From Anaerohalosphaeraceae bacterium (lineage in GTDB: Bacteria > Planctomycetota > Phycisphaerae > Sedimentisphaerales > Anaerohalosphaeraceae), in the NCBI GenBank assembly GCA_035378985.1, contig DAOSUR010000011.1, positions 1-64,000 on the forward strand: 64,000 bases of DNA, in the 5' to 3' direction. Position numbers and translations under genes: made by a program. Positions 43,893 to 52,952 of the stretch are shown in pieces. The notes under the pieces were generated by a model. The model was given only the letters and a program-made list of their open reading frames with translations. It did no database searches and was not told the origin of the DNA. Each line of letters opens with the position of its first letter. Position 1 is the stretch's first letter.

Positions 43893-45332
43893 ATGACACA
43901 CGCAGAAACAAACGTGGATGCCGGGGCCGCTGAATACAACCGGGCCTTTTTGTGGCGGGTTTGTCTGGTGGCCGCTATGGGGGGACTTCTGTTCGGCTAT
44001 GACTGGGTGGTTGTCGGCGGCGCCAAACCCTTTTACGAACCCTATTTCCAAATTACGGATGACACCCCGTTTCTGCGGGGCTGGGCGCAGAGCAGCGCCC
44101 TGGTCGGCTGCATCTTCGGAGCCGTCCTGTCCGGTGTGCTGTCCGACCGCTTCGGACGCAAACGCCTGCTGATTGGGGCGGGCTTTCTGTTTACCGCCTC
44201 GGCCCTCTGGACGGCGTTCAGCCAAACGCTGACGGATTATTCGCTGGCCCGCATCCTCGGCGGACTGGGCATCGGTCTGGCCTCCAATCTGTCTCCGATG
44301 TACATTGCCGAGATGTCTCCGGCACCCATTCGCGGGCGGTTGGTCTCTATCAACCAGCTGACGATCGTCATCGGCGTTCTGGCAGCACAGTGGGTCAACT
44401 GGATGCTGGCCCGCTCGCATCCTTTATCGCCGGATGCCTCCTCGGCGGACATTCTGGCGGGCTGGCACGGCCGGGTCGGCTGGCGGTGGATGTTCGGAGC
44501 CGAAACCCTGCCCGCCTTCGGCTTTTTTGTTCTGATGTTCCTGCTGCCGGAAAGCCCGCGCTGGCTGGTCAAATACGGCAAACTCAATCAGGCCCGGGCG
44601 GTTCTGGCAAAAGTCGGCGGATGGGAATACGCCTGTCAGGAGGCCGACAGCATTCAGGCAACCCTGGCCAAAGAGGAAATCGCCTCTGTCCGCTTCCGCG
44701 ACCTGCTGGAGCCGCGTTTGCTGAAAATCATCGCGCTGGGCGTCTTTCTGGCGGTCTTCCAGCAGTGGTGCGGCATCAATTCCATTTTCAACTACGCACA
44801 GGAAATCTTCGCCGCCGCGGGCTATTCCGTCGGCGATATCCTGTTCAACATTGTCATCACCGGCACAGTCAATCTGCTCTTTACCTTTGCGGCGATTTAC
44901 ACGGTGGACCGCCTCGGACGAAAGGCCCTGATGCTCCTCGGGTCCGGCGGTCTGGCCGGCATTTATGCCGTCCTCGGCACGGGCTATTTCCTGCAGGTCC
45001 GCGGCTTCTTTATGCTCCTGCTGGTTCTGGCGGCGATTGCCTTTTATGCGATGTCCCTGGCCCCGATTACCTGGGTGATTATCTCCGAGATTTTCCCCAA
45101 CCGCATCCGCGGGGCGGCCATGGCCGTCGCCGTCCTTTCCCTCTGGATTGCCTGCACCCTGCTGACCCTGGCCTTTCCCTATCTGAACCGCTCGCTGGGG
45201 CCGCACGGTACATTCTGGCTGTACGGGGCCATCTGTCTTTTCGGCTTTTTTGTCATCCTCAAGTTCCTTCCGGAAACCAAAGGCAAGTCGCTGGAAGAAA
45301 TCGAGCGGCAGTTTGCAGACAAAGCGAGTTAA
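43893..45332 (+). CDS. MFS sugar porter (xylose/arabinose-type symporter)
   Basis: 479 residues and about 12 membrane helices of the sugar porter family. The ATG at 43893 follows AAAGGAG; an upstream start would overlap the URO-D-like gene. Signatures: GGLLFGYDWVVVGG in helix 1, DRFGRKRLL, PESPRWLVKYGK after helix 6, QQWCGINSIFNYA in helix 7, DRLGRKALML and PETKGKSLEEIE at the end. These fit proton-linked uptake of pentoses or hexoses. The local GH43/GH30/GH127 enzymes would release xylose and arabinose, so a pentose is the likely cargo (inference). Confidence 0.9.
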   Translation: MTHAETNVDAGAAEYNRAFLWRVCLVAAMGGLLFGYDWVVVGGAKPFYEPYFQITDDTPFLRGWAQSSALVGCIFGAVLSGVLSDRFGRKRLLIGAGFLFTASALWTAFSQTLTDYSLARILGGLGIGLASNLSPMYIAEMSPAPIRGRLVSINQLTIVIGVLAAQWVNWMLARSHPLSPDASSADILAGWHGRVGWRWMFGAETLPAFGFFVLMFLLPESPRWLVKYGKLNQARAVLAKVGGWEYACQEADSIQATLAKEEIASVRFRDLLEPRLLKIIALGVFLAVFQQWCGINSIFNYAQEIFAAAGYSVGDILFNIVITGTVNLLFTFAAIYTVDRLGRKALMLLGSGGLAGIYAVLGTGYFLQVRGFFMLLLVLAAIAFYAMSLAPITWVIISEIFPNRIRGAAMAVAVLSLWIACTLLTLAFPYLNRSLGPHGTFWLYGAICLFGFFVILKFLPETKGKSLEEIERQFADKAS

Positions 45333-45334
45333 TT

Positions 45335-45363
45335 TTGACTTTGAGCCGGAAAAGAGATAGTAT
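45335..45363 (+). promoter_or_regulatory. Sigma70-like promoter before the GH5 gene
   Basis: TTGACT (45335-45340) and TAGTAT (45358-45363) are separated by exactly 17 bases and lie about 45 bases upstream of the GH5 ATG, just after the transporter stop. Confidence 0.5.
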
Positions 45364-45408
45364 AAAGGCGGAAATGTAAATATTTGCGGTTGACAAAAAG
45401 GGGTATTT

Positions 45409-46413
45409 ATGCGGAAAGTAATCCTGTTCTTTTCAGGACTTATTCTGTTAACGGGTGTTCTTCAGGCGGCTTCGGAAGAGATGGACATTTTTGCACTCAA
45501 TCAGAAAATCGGACGCGGCGTGAACATCATCGGCTATGACCCGATTTGGCGCTCGCCGCAGCAGGCCCGCTTTAAAGAGCCGTATTTCAAAATGCTCAAA
45601 GACGCCGGCTTTTCGAGCGTCCGCATCAATCTTCATCCGTTCCGGTTTATGAAAGACGAGCCGCCGCATTCGCTGGACCCGCAGTGGCTTCAAACCCTTC
45701 GCTGGGCTGTAGAGAAGTCCCTGGCCGCCGGTTTGGTCGCCATCCTCGATCTGCACGAATACAACGCAATGGGCTCCGACCCGGCTGCGTACAGGGGCAA
45801 GTTCCTGACTTTTTGGGAGCAGATATCCGCCGAGTTTGCGGCCGCCCCGCCGACCGTGCTCTTTGAGATTCTCAATGAACCCAACCGGCAGCTGACGGAG
45901 GAGCTCTGGAATGACTATTATCGTCAGGCCCTGGCCGTCATCCGAAAATCCAATCCCACACGGGCCGTTATCATCGGTCCGGCACACTATAATTCCGTCG
46001 ATGCCCTCCCTTCGCTGCAGCTGCCGGAGGATGACCGCAATCTGATTGTCACCATCCACTACTACAAGCCGATGGAGTTTACCCATCAGGGGGCACGCTG
46101 GACCCCCGCCTACACTGAGAAGACCGGCATCATCTGGCCGCGAAGTGCCGCCGACGAGGAAGCGGTTGTGGAGGATTTCCGAAAGGTCAAAGAATGGGCC
46201 CAGAAAAACAACCGCCCCATCTTCCTCGGAGAGTTCGGGGCGTATGACAAGGCCGATATGGACTCACGCGTCCGTTATATCTCTTTTGTCGCCCGCACCG
46301 CCGAAAAATGCGGCTTCAGCTGGGCCTATTGGCAATTCGATTCCGATTTTGTCCTTTACGATGTCGAAAACGAAAAGTGGGTTCAACCGATATACAATGC
46401 CCTGATTCCATAA
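45409..46413 (+). CDS. Secreted GH5 endoglycosidase
   Basis: 334 residues with signal peptide (VILFFSGLILLTGVLQA) and AAAAGGGG before the ATG. The (beta/alpha)8 barrel has GRGVNIIGYD, VRINLHPFR, acid/base E157 in EILNEPNRQ and nucleophile E275 in FLGEFGAYD, with HYYKPMEFTHQGARW between them. It resembles small GH5 cellulases/endo-glucanases, but mannanase or xyloglucanase activity is possible. No binding or dockerin module is present, unlike the hydrolases at the left end. It may follow from its own promoter or from the URO-D/transporter transcript. Confidence 0.9.
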   Translation: MRKVILFFSGLILLTGVLQAASEEMDIFALNQKIGRGVNIIGYDPIWRSPQQARFKEPYFKMLKDAGFSSVRINLHPFRFMKDEPPHSLDPQWLQTLRWAVEKSLAAGLVAILDLHEYNAMGSDPAAYRGKFLTFWEQISAEFAAAPPTVLFEILNEPNRQLTEELWNDYYRQALAVIRKSNPTRAVIIGPAHYNSVDALPSLQLPEDDRNLIVTIHYYKPMEFTHQGARWTPAYTEKTGIIWPRSAADEEAVVEDFRKVKEWAQKNNRPIFLGEFGAYDKADMDSRVRYISFVARTAEKCGFSWAYWQFDSDFVLYDVENEKWVQPIYNALIP

Positions 46414-46415
46414 AC

Positions 46416-46445
46416 AACAGAATATCACCGCCGGAATATTCTGTT
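46416..46445. terminator. Hairpin between converging genes
   Basis: A perfect 10-bp stem (46416-46425 with 46436-46445) with a 10-nt loop sits 2 bases after the GH5 stop and 24 bases past the end of the converging small gene. AAAAT follows on the + strand. It could serve both transcripts, though no strong T tract is present. Confidence 0.45.
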
Positions 46446-46469
46446 AAAATAGAGAAATATTAAGCCACT

Positions 46470-46673
46470 TTAGCTGGCAAATGAGGCCATTTGCCGGTCT
46501 TTGATTTCTTGAGCTACCTTAAATCCCACATCCAAAGTCAGTGAAAAGGTCGGGTCCAGAACATCCGTAATTCGATGTTCTTGCAGAAAACTTTCCGCCA
46601 AAGACGTTGCATTTGTAAAACCGTCCCGTTTAATCTTTTCATACATCCACTGGATGATTTGTTCTTCCGTCAT
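46470..46673 (-). CDS. Small acidic/helical protein, unknown
   Basis: 67 residues, soluble, beginning MTEEQIIQWMYEKIKRDG. GGAG lies upstream of the ATG at good distance. Charged helical N-terminus, then ITDVLDPTFSLTLDVGFKVA. No family recognised. The ribosome site, balanced composition and convergent hairpin argue that it is expressed. Confidence 0.55.
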   Translation of the reverse strand: MTEEQIIQWMYEKIKRDGFTNATSLAESFLQEHRITDVLDPTFSLTLDVGFKVAQEIKDRQMASFAS

Positions 46674-46953
46674 CGCAAAAATCTCCTGCTTTTCCTCTGA
46701 TTCAAAATATTCAGAAGATAGAAACCTCCTATTTTATCGGCAAAAAACAAAAAATCATCCATTTTTTTCAACCTACGCAAGAACCAATAAAGACCCCGTA
46801 TGTCCTTATAATGGCCTTTTCTCAATATTAAAAACGCCTTTTTTCTTTTTTTGTCCGATAAAAAACTAAAGATTCCGCCATACTTTGACGAAAATTAAAT
46901 TACGAACGCCAAATAACAGCAACCCCTTGCGGGACTTAGAAAAGGGAGTTTCT

Positions 46954-48192
46954 ATGAGAACCGTAGCCATTATTAATCAAAAAGGAGGATGCGGCAAAAC
47001 CACCGTCTCTATCAACCTGTCCAGCGCCCTTGCGGCCAAAGGATATCGGACGCTTCTGGTTGATTTGGACCCGCAGTCTCACTGTGCCGTGGGCCTGGCC
47101 GTCCCTGAAGAACAGATTGAACAAAGCATTTATGATGTCTTAATCGGCAAGGCGCGAGGCGAGCCGCTTCGGCTCAAGGAAATCCTCTGGCAAATCAGCG
47201 ACCGGTTCGAACTGGCCCCTTCCAGCATCGATTTGGCGGCCTTTGAGTCCCAGATGGCCGGCATCATGGACCGGGAGAACTGCCTCAAATCCGTCCTCGA
47301 AGAGGTCCGGGCTGATTACGATTATGTGATTATTGACTGCCCGCCCTCTGTAGGACTGCTGACCTTCAACGCCCTGCGGGCGGCTTCCGATGTGATTGTG
47401 CCGGTCGAGATGGGCTACTTCTCTCTGCACGGTCTCAGCAAGCAGCTGGAGACCCTTCAGGTCCTCTGCGAGCAGTGTCGGCAGAAGGTCAACCTGATGG
47501 TGCTGGCCAGTATGTATGACATCCGCACCAAGATGGGACGTGAGATTCTGGCCGAGCTTCGCAAACACTTCGGAGATCGGATGTTTCAGACGGTCGTCAA
47601 CTTCAATACCAAACTCAAAGAAGCCGCCAGTCTCGGGCAGCCCATCAGCGAATACGACCCGGCCAGCAAGGGCTATAAGGACTTCCTCAACCTGGCTGAA
47701 GAATTAATCGGCACGGATACCCTCGTTCACAAGGCCGAGCTGGTCGATACCCTCGAAGCACGCATCCAGTCCATTAGTGCCAGCGCCGAAGAACTGCTGG
47801 CCACCATCAAAGAACCCCGCAAGACGACGGTTGAAGAACCCGCAGCTGCGGCATCGGCTCCAGCGCCGCAGCCCAAGGATACACGCACCTTCGAAGAGAA
47901 AATCGCCGACTTTTACGGCGTTCGTCAGGAAGGCGATACGGTCATCTTCTCGACCCTCTATCCGCGGGCCAAAACCGTCCAGATTGCCGGCGACTTCAAC
48001 GACTGGATCCCGGAACAGACCCCGATGCAGCGGGCCGGCGAGAACGGCAAATGGATTCTCAAGCTCCCGCTCAACAAGGGAACCTATCGGTATCGCCTTG
48101 TCGTGGACGGCCAATGGCAGCAGGACCCCTACAACGAAAACGCCGAGCCCAATCCGTTCGGAGAATACAATTCTGTTCTGCACGTCAAATAA
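46954..48192 (+). CDS. ParA/Soj-type ATPase fused to an AMPK/CBM48-type glycogen-binding domain
   Basis: 412 residues. The ATG at 46954 follows AAAGGGAG and puts the deviant Walker A motif at the N-terminus (IINQKGGCGKTTVSINLS; signature K10, catalytic K15). DYVIIDCPPSVGLLTFNALR and VNLMVLASMYDIRTKMGREI complete a ParA/Soj fold (about 1-255). An Ala/Pro linker (about 285-315) joins a beta domain at 330-410: VQIAGDFNDWIPEQTPMQ, GTYRYRLVVDGQWQQDPYNE. W351 and W388 are where AMPK-beta and CBM48 domains stack on alpha-glucan. No parB or par site is next to it; ftsK converges with it. A carbohydrate-responsive or glycogen-tethered positioning ATPase is the inference. I know of no standard family with this pairing. 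Confidence 0.9.
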   Translation: MRTVAIINQKGGCGKTTVSINLSSALAAKGYRTLLVDLDPQSHCAVGLAVPEEQIEQSIYDVLIGKARGEPLRLKEILWQISDRFELAPSSIDLAAFESQMAGIMDRENCLKSVLEEVRADYDYVIIDCPPSVGLLTFNALRAASDVIVPVEMGYFSLHGLSKQLETLQVLCEQCRQKVNLMVLASMYDIRTKMGREILAELRKHFGDRMFQTVVNFNTKLKEAASLGQPISEYDPASKGYKDFLNLAEELIGTDTLVHKAELVDTLEARIQSISASAEELLATIKEPRKTTVEEPAAAASAPAPQPKDTRTFEEKIADFYGVRQEGDTVIFSTLYPRAKTVQIAGDFNDWIPEQTPMQRAGENGKWILKLPLNKGTYRYRLVVDGQWQQDPYNENAEPNPFGEYNSVLHVK

Positions 48193-48216
48193 ACCGAGCC
48201 CGTTCTGAATGAACGA

Positions 48217-48250
48217 AAAAACCCGGCCCTCGAATCGGCCGGGTTTTTTT
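48217..48250 (+). terminator. Rho-independent terminator after the ParA-CBM48 gene
   Basis: AAACCCGGCC pairs with GGCCGGGTTT around an 8-nt loop, followed by T through 48250, 24 bases after the stop. The preceding A run would let it also stop ftsK transcripts from the other strand. Confidence 0.88.
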
Positions 48251-48293
48251 ATTCTCTCTCGGAAAGTCCTCTGATTTCAGGGCTGAACCGCCG

Positions 48294-50879
48294 TCAGGGG
48301 TTGTCCTCGTTGATGATTTCCGTCGGCGAAAGGTACTCATCCTCGTCCGATTCCTCCGCCTCCTCGTCCTCTTCGTCGGTTCGGACATCGTGTTTTTCCT
48401 CTCGTCCGGAAAGGTCTTCGTACTGAGCCACCTCTTCCGGCAGCTGATTGCGCTTCATTTCCTCATATTCTTCGAGAGTCATCATCACCTCCCGCGCCTG
48501 GCTGCCTTTGTATTCGCCCAGAATCCCCGCCGCCGCCATCATCTCAATAATGCGGGAGGCCCGGGCATAGCCGATGCTCAGCCGCCGCTGCAGCAGCGAG
48601 ACACTGCCCCGCCGGGTTTCCAGAACAATCCGAACCGCCTCATCAAACAGCTCATCTTTCTGACCGGCGGCCAGCTCAGCCCGATTCAGCTGCATCAGTT
48701 CCGGATGGAACTGCGGCTGGGCCACATCCTTCAGGAAGTTGACAATGTTGCGGATTTCATCGTCTTCCAGATACGCCCCCTGTGCGCGAATCAGGTCGCT
48801 TGTGCCCGGAATCAAAAACAGCATATCGCCCTGCCCGAGCAGCGACTCGGCCCCGTTCTGGTCCAGAATGATTCGGCTGTCCATTCGACCCGCCACACGA
48901 AACGCAATGCGGGCGGGCATATTCGCCTTAATCAGCCCTGTCACCACTGTTGCCTGCGGACGCTGGGTCGCCAAAACCAGATGAATCCCAACCGCCCGGC
49001 TCTTCTGAGCAATCCGCACAATGTATGACTCCACCTCTTTGGCGCTGGTCATCATCAGGTCCGCCAATTCATCAATAATGATAACAATATGAGGCAGCTT
49101 CTTGGGAATCTGGGCCTCTTCCTCCTGCGTGCTCGGCTGGAACCGTTCAATCAGCTCTTCCGGCGTCAGTTTGTTGTAGGAGGCGATATTGCGAACCTTG
49201 GCCTCGGCCAGCAGTTCGTACCGCTCATCCATCTTTTCCATTGCCCACTGAAGAATCTGCTCGGCCCGCCGCATTTCCGTCACCGTCGGACACATCAGGT
49301 GCGGAATCGATTCAAACGCCGCCATCTCCACCATCTTCGGGTCAATCAGAATCAGTTTGACCTCATCCGGCCGGCGGGTCATCAGAATCGACGTAATAAT
49401 GCTGTTGATGCACACACTCTTGCCCGAACCGGTCGTGCCCGCAATCAGCAGATGCGGCATTGCTCCCAAATCCGACACAAGCACCTCGCCGGAGGACCCT
49501 TTGCCCAAAAACAGCGGGATCTGCATCTTGGAAGCGGATGCCCCGCCCTTAAGAATCAAATCCCGCAGCCGAACAATCTCCCGCTGGCTGTTGGGGACCT
49601 CAATGCCGATGGTGTTCTTGCCCGCCAGCGGGGCGACCACGCGAACCATTCCCGAGCCCAGTGCCCGGGCGATGTCGTTGGCCAGGTTCGAAATCTGATT
49701 GACCTTCACCCCCGCCGCCAGCTGCAGCTCATACATCGTAATCGCCGGTCCCGGCTCCGCATTGACCACCTCCGCCTGAATCCCGAACTCCTCCAGCAGC
49801 TCCTCCAGCGTGCGGGCCTTGTGCTCCACCATCTTTTCCTGAACCGCCGTAAAGTTCGGCTCCGGCTCCCGCAGCAGCTCCAGCGGCGGAAACTGATAGT
49901 CGTCATAGGTGCGGGGAATATACGGCTCCGGCTTGGCCGCCGGCTGTTTGGGCTTTTTGGAGGGTTCTGCCGGCACAGCAGCTTGCTCTTCCTGGTCCTT
50001 CGAGACGGCAGAGGTCGGTTCGGAAGCGGCTGCCGGCTCCATCGGTTTTTCCTCGACGCTGGACTGAACCGGTTTGGGCGGCAGGACCGCTTTGTCCTTT
50101 TCCTTCTCTTTCTCTGCGGCGGCAGTGTCTGATGCCTCCCGCTTCTGACGAAGGGCTTCCTGCAGCTTGGTGGTTTCTTTCTTCTGCTTTTCGCTCAGTC
50201 GGGTCCAGATGTCCGCCAGGGCCTGAGAGTGCTTTTGGGCGGCACTCCAGGCCGGTCCGGCAAGACCAAACAGACGCCCCGTCAGATGACCGAAGCCGCG
50301 CGTCAGCGCCAGCACAACACTGTCTGCCAGCAAAATCGCACCAACCACCCAGGCCGAAAACAAAACCAGCGCCGTCCCCAGCAAAGCCAGATGCTTTCGC
50401 AAAAACACGCCAAGGGCAATCCCGAGAATTCCTCCGTTGCCGCTGGGAATTGAACCATGACGATACAGCAGAATCGGCTCATCCGGCCAGAGCAGAAACC
50501 AGCTTGCCGAAGCCGCTGCCGTCAGCAAAAGCAGACCGACGAAGCGCAGGTTCAGTTGAGTCAAAGGTCGGCCCGACAGGTGAACAATCAGCATCATCCC
50601 GATGGAAAAGGCCGCCAACACCGCACCGGGTCCTATATAAACCATCAAATAATAGGCACAAAAAGCCCCAACCCGTCCGCACCAGTTGGTGACCGGATTA
50701 TTGGTCGGCCATACATACCCCGCCGGCTCGTCTCCAATGTCAAAACTGATTAGACTGAAAAAAAGAAAAACACAAAAAGCCAGCAGGATACCTTCCAAAG
50801 CAAGTTTATACAAATGAGCCGACTGTTCCGAATTGCGGCTCTGCCGGTCACGAGTTCTTTTTTTGCTTTTCCCAGCCAT
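48294..50879 (-). CDS. ftsK: DNA translocase FtsK/SpoIIIE
   Basis: 861 residues. An N-terminal membrane domain (about 30-195, four or five helices: LLAFCVFLFFSLISF, LLLLTAAASASWFLL and others) is followed by a charged linker, shorter than in E. coli, and the motor. Walker A is at about 478-486 (GTTGSGKSVCINS) and Walker B in HIVIIIDELADLMMT. The gamma winged helix is at about 740-796 (RGSVSLLQRRLSIGYARASR), which reads KOPS-like sites. A very acidic tail (DEEDEEAEESDEDEY) ends the protein. It moves chromosome ends through the closing septum. Gene order downstream of eno and an ftsB-like gene fits a division cluster. Confidence 0.94.
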   Translation of the reverse strand: MAGKSKKRTRDRQSRNSEQSAHLYKLALEGILLAFCVFLFFSLISFDIGDEPAGYVWPTNNPVTNWCGRVGAFCAYYLMVYIGPGAVLAAFSIGMMLIVHLSGRPLTQLNLRFVGLLLLTAAASASWFLLWPDEPILLYRHGSIPSGNGGILGIALGVFLRKHLALLGTALVLFSAWVVGAILLADSVVLALTRGFGHLTGRLFGLAGPAWSAAQKHSQALADIWTRLSEKQKKETTKLQEALRQKREASDTAAAEKEKEKDKAVLPPKPVQSSVEEKPMEPAAASEPTSAVSKDQEEQAAVPAEPSKKPKQPAAKPEPYIPRTYDDYQFPPLELLREPEPNFTAVQEKMVEHKARTLEELLEEFGIQAEVVNAEPGPAITMYELQLAAGVKVNQISNLANDIARALGSGMVRVVAPLAGKNTIGIEVPNSQREIVRLRDLILKGGASASKMQIPLFLGKGSSGEVLVSDLGAMPHLLIAGTTGSGKSVCINSIITSILMTRRPDEVKLILIDPKMVEMAAFESIPHLMCPTVTEMRRAEQILQWAMEKMDERYELLAEAKVRNIASYNKLTPEELIERFQPSTQEEEAQIPKKLPHIVIIIDELADLMMTSAKEVESYIVRIAQKSRAVGIHLVLATQRPQATVVTGLIKANMPARIAFRVAGRMDSRIILDQNGAESLLGQGDMLFLIPGTSDLIRAQGAYLEDDEIRNIVNFLKDVAQPQFHPELMQLNRAELAAGQKDELFDEAVRIVLETRRGSVSLLQRRLSIGYARASRIIEMMAAAGILGEYKGSQAREVMMTLEEYEEMKRNQLPEEVAQYEDLSGREEKHDVRTDEEDEEAEESDEDEYLSPTEIINEDNP

Positions 50880-51046
50880 GGCTTGCAGGCCCTATAACTA
50901 TTCAAAAAGAAAGTTTTTAACACTGATAAGCACTTTTCAGCATTGAAAGTATATCGGCATTCCTCCGTTTTTCACTGCAAAGGTTTGGTTTTTGTAAAAA
51001 TGGATAAAACAGAACCTTTTCCCAATAAAAGGCCGGAAATCAATCT

Positions 51047-51562
51047 TCAGTCGGGGTGTTCCTTGGATGAGTCCGCAGGGACAGATGGACTCCCGAAAAA
51101 AATGAAGGTAATAATGACCAGCCCGCTTCCGGCCAGAAAAAGGGCGGTTCGAATGTTCGGCTGAAGACACCGTTCAAACCATTTCGGCATCGGGGGCTCT
51201 TCGGGCTTGGAGTCTATCTCCGCCAAAACAGCCCGGGCTGTTTCCTGCAAATTCTTGTCGAAAATCGGCACAGTGGAGGCATCTGCTTCCTTGGGCCGAT
51301 AGGCCTTTCCAAAGGTGACCAATTCCAGCCGCCCCAAAAGGTTCGGTTCCCGACGAATCATATCAATCTGCATCTGGTATTTTTCCGTGAGCTCCTCAAT
51401 CCGCTTATTTTCCGCCTCCAGTTGGGCCAGCACACGGCGATTTCGGAAATAGATGCTCAGTTCCGGGTCAAGAAGGATCGAGAAAGCAACGGTCCCGGCC
51501 CCAATACTGAAAAACACACAAAAAAACAAAAAGCGAATTATCAAACTGATTCGAGTCGGCAT
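51047..51562 (-). CDS. FtsB/DivIC-like septum protein with extra C-terminal membrane helix
   Basis: 171 residues. A membrane helix (FLFFCVFFSIGAGTVAFSIL) is followed by a short coiled coil (LAQLEAENKRIEELTEKYQM) and a REPNLLGRLELVTFG segment, the layout of FtsB/DivIC/septum formation initiator proteins. A second helix near 138-155 (TALFLAGSGLVIITFIFF) is unusual for that family, which normally has one. It lies downstream of eno, the classical neighbour of ftsB, and upstream of ftsK, which supports a division role. Family call is moderate since the sequence signature is weak. Confidence 0.75.
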   Translation of the reverse strand: MPTRISLIIRFLFFCVFFSIGAGTVAFSILLDPELSIYFRNRRVLAQLEAENKRIEELTEKYQMQIDMIRREPNLLGRLELVTFGKAYRPKEADASTVPIFDKNLQETARAVLAEIDSKPEEPPMPKWFERCLQPNIRTALFLAGSGLVIITFIFFGSPSVPADSSKEHPD

Positions 51563-51598
51563 ATAGACTTCTTATCGGTTCCAGACCCTAAAAACACT

Positions 51599-51626
51599 AA
51601 AAAAAGAGACCCCTGCGCTGCAGGGG
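51599..51626 (-). terminator. Rho-independent terminator after eno
   Basis: On the minus strand a 7-bp GC stem (51610-51616 with 51620-51626) with a 3-nt loop is followed by a seven-T run (51605-51599). It lies 30 bases after the eno stop and before the FtsB-like gene. Confidence 0.82.
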
Positions 51627-51656
51627 CCTCTGCAAAGACTGTTGGGAACGTTTTTC

Positions 51657-52952
51657 TTAAGAAACGTACCGGAAAATCTGACCGCCGTAACGGGCGCTGG
51701 GTCCCAGTTCTTCGTGAATCCGCAGCAGCTGGTTGTATTTGCAGATTCGGTCGGTTCGGCAGGGAGCGCCGGTCTTGATCTGTCCTACGCCGGTGGCCAC
51801 CGCCAGGTCCGCAATGGTCGAATCCTCCGTCTCACCGCTGCGATGGCTGATGACCGCCGTATAACCGTTTCGCTGAGCCATCTGAATGGCTTCGATGGTT
51901 TCCGTCAGCGTGCCGATCTGGTTCACCTTGATGAGAATCGAATTGGCACAGCCCTTTTCAATCCCCATTGCCAGCCGTTTGGTGTTGGTGACAAACACGT
52001 CATCGCCGACCAGCTGACAGGTTTTGCCGAGTTTGTCCGTTAAATAAGCCCAGCCCTCCCAGTCGTCTTCGGCCAGCCCGTCTTCCAGACTGATAATCGG
52101 ATACTTGCTCACCCAGTTGGCCCAATAGTCGGCCAGGGCCTTGCCGCTGATTTCCTTCTTCGGATTGGACTTAAAGAAGCAGTATTTCTTTGTCTTGCCG
52201 GTCCACATTTCAGAGGCAGCCGGGTCCAGCGCGATAAAGACTTCCTTGCCGATCTTGTATCCGGCTTTCTTGACCGCCGCCAGAATCACCTCGATGGCCT
52301 CTTCGTTGCTCTTGAGCGACGGAGCAAAGCCGCCCTCATCGCCGACCGCCGTATTGTAGCCGCGGCTCTTGAGAACCCCCTTCAGGCAATGGTAAATCTC
52401 CGCACACATCTGAAGGGCCGTCGGGAAGTCCTTGGCACCGACGGGCATCACCATAAACTCCTGGAAATCCACATTGTTGTCGGCGTGCTTGCCGCCGTTG
52501 AGGATGTTCATCATCGGTACCGGCAGCAGGTTGGCATTGCAGCCGCCGATGTATTTGTACAGCGGCAGCCCGCACGAGGCCGCGGCGGCCTTGGCGGCAG
52601 CCAGTGAAACACCCAGAATCGCATTGGCGCCCAGTTTGGCCTTGTTCGGCGTGCCGTCCAGCTCACAAAGGAACTTGTCCAGTTCCTCCTGAGCTGTCGC
52701 ATCCATTCCGAGGATTTCCGGTGCGATCACCTCGTTGACATTCTTGACGGCCTTCAAAACACCCTTGCCCAGATACCGTTTGGACTTGACATCCCGGAGT
52801 TCCACCGCTTCGTGGACACCCGTGCTGGCCCCGCTCGGCACCGCCGCCCGACCCAAAGACCCGTCTTCCAGAAGAATATCCACTTCAACGGTCGGATTGC
52901 CCCTCGAGTCGAGAATTTCTCGGGCGGTTACATCTACAATTGTCGTATACAT
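51657..52952 (-). CDS. eno: Enolase
   Basis: 431 residues; converts 2-phosphoglycerate to phosphoenolpyruvate in glycolysis. The ATG at 52952 has AAGGGA upstream and starts the conserved VDVTAREILDSRGNPTVEV; a longer frame adds 23 unrelated residues. Signatures are ILIKVNQIGTLTETIEA with the catalytic Lys, SHRSGETEDSTIADLAV, SGASTGVHEAVELRD and SLEDGLAEDDW with magnesium-binding acids. A small insertion relative to E. coli (SEMWTGKTKKYCFFKSNPKK) is seen in other bacteria. Terminator follows. Confidence 0.97.
   Translation of the reverse strand: MYTTIVDVTAREILDSRGNPTVEVDILLEDGSLGRAAVPSGASTGVHEAVELRDVKSKRYLGKGVLKAVKNVNEVIAPEILGMDATAQEELDKFLCELDGTPNKAKLGANAILGVSLAAAKAAAASCGLPLYKYIGGCNANLLPVPMMNILNGGKHADNNVDFQEFMVMPVGAKDFPTALQMCAEIYHCLKGVLKSRGYNTAVGDEGGFAPSLKSNEEAIEVILAAVKKAGYKIGKEVFIALDPAASEMWTGKTKKYCFFKSNPKKEISGKALADYWANWVSKYPIISLEDGLAEDDWEGWAYLTDKLGKTCQLVGDDVFVTNTKRLAMGIEKGCANSILIKVNQIGTLTETIEAIQMAQRNGYTAVISHRSGETEDSTIADLAVATGVGQIKTGAPCRTDRICKYNQLLRIHEELGPSARYGGQIFRYVS

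Noticed and set aside
49089..50132. 347-codon open frame on the plus strand
   Set aside because: Antisense of the ftsK motor region; composition (Arg, Leu, His) is typical of a shadow frame.
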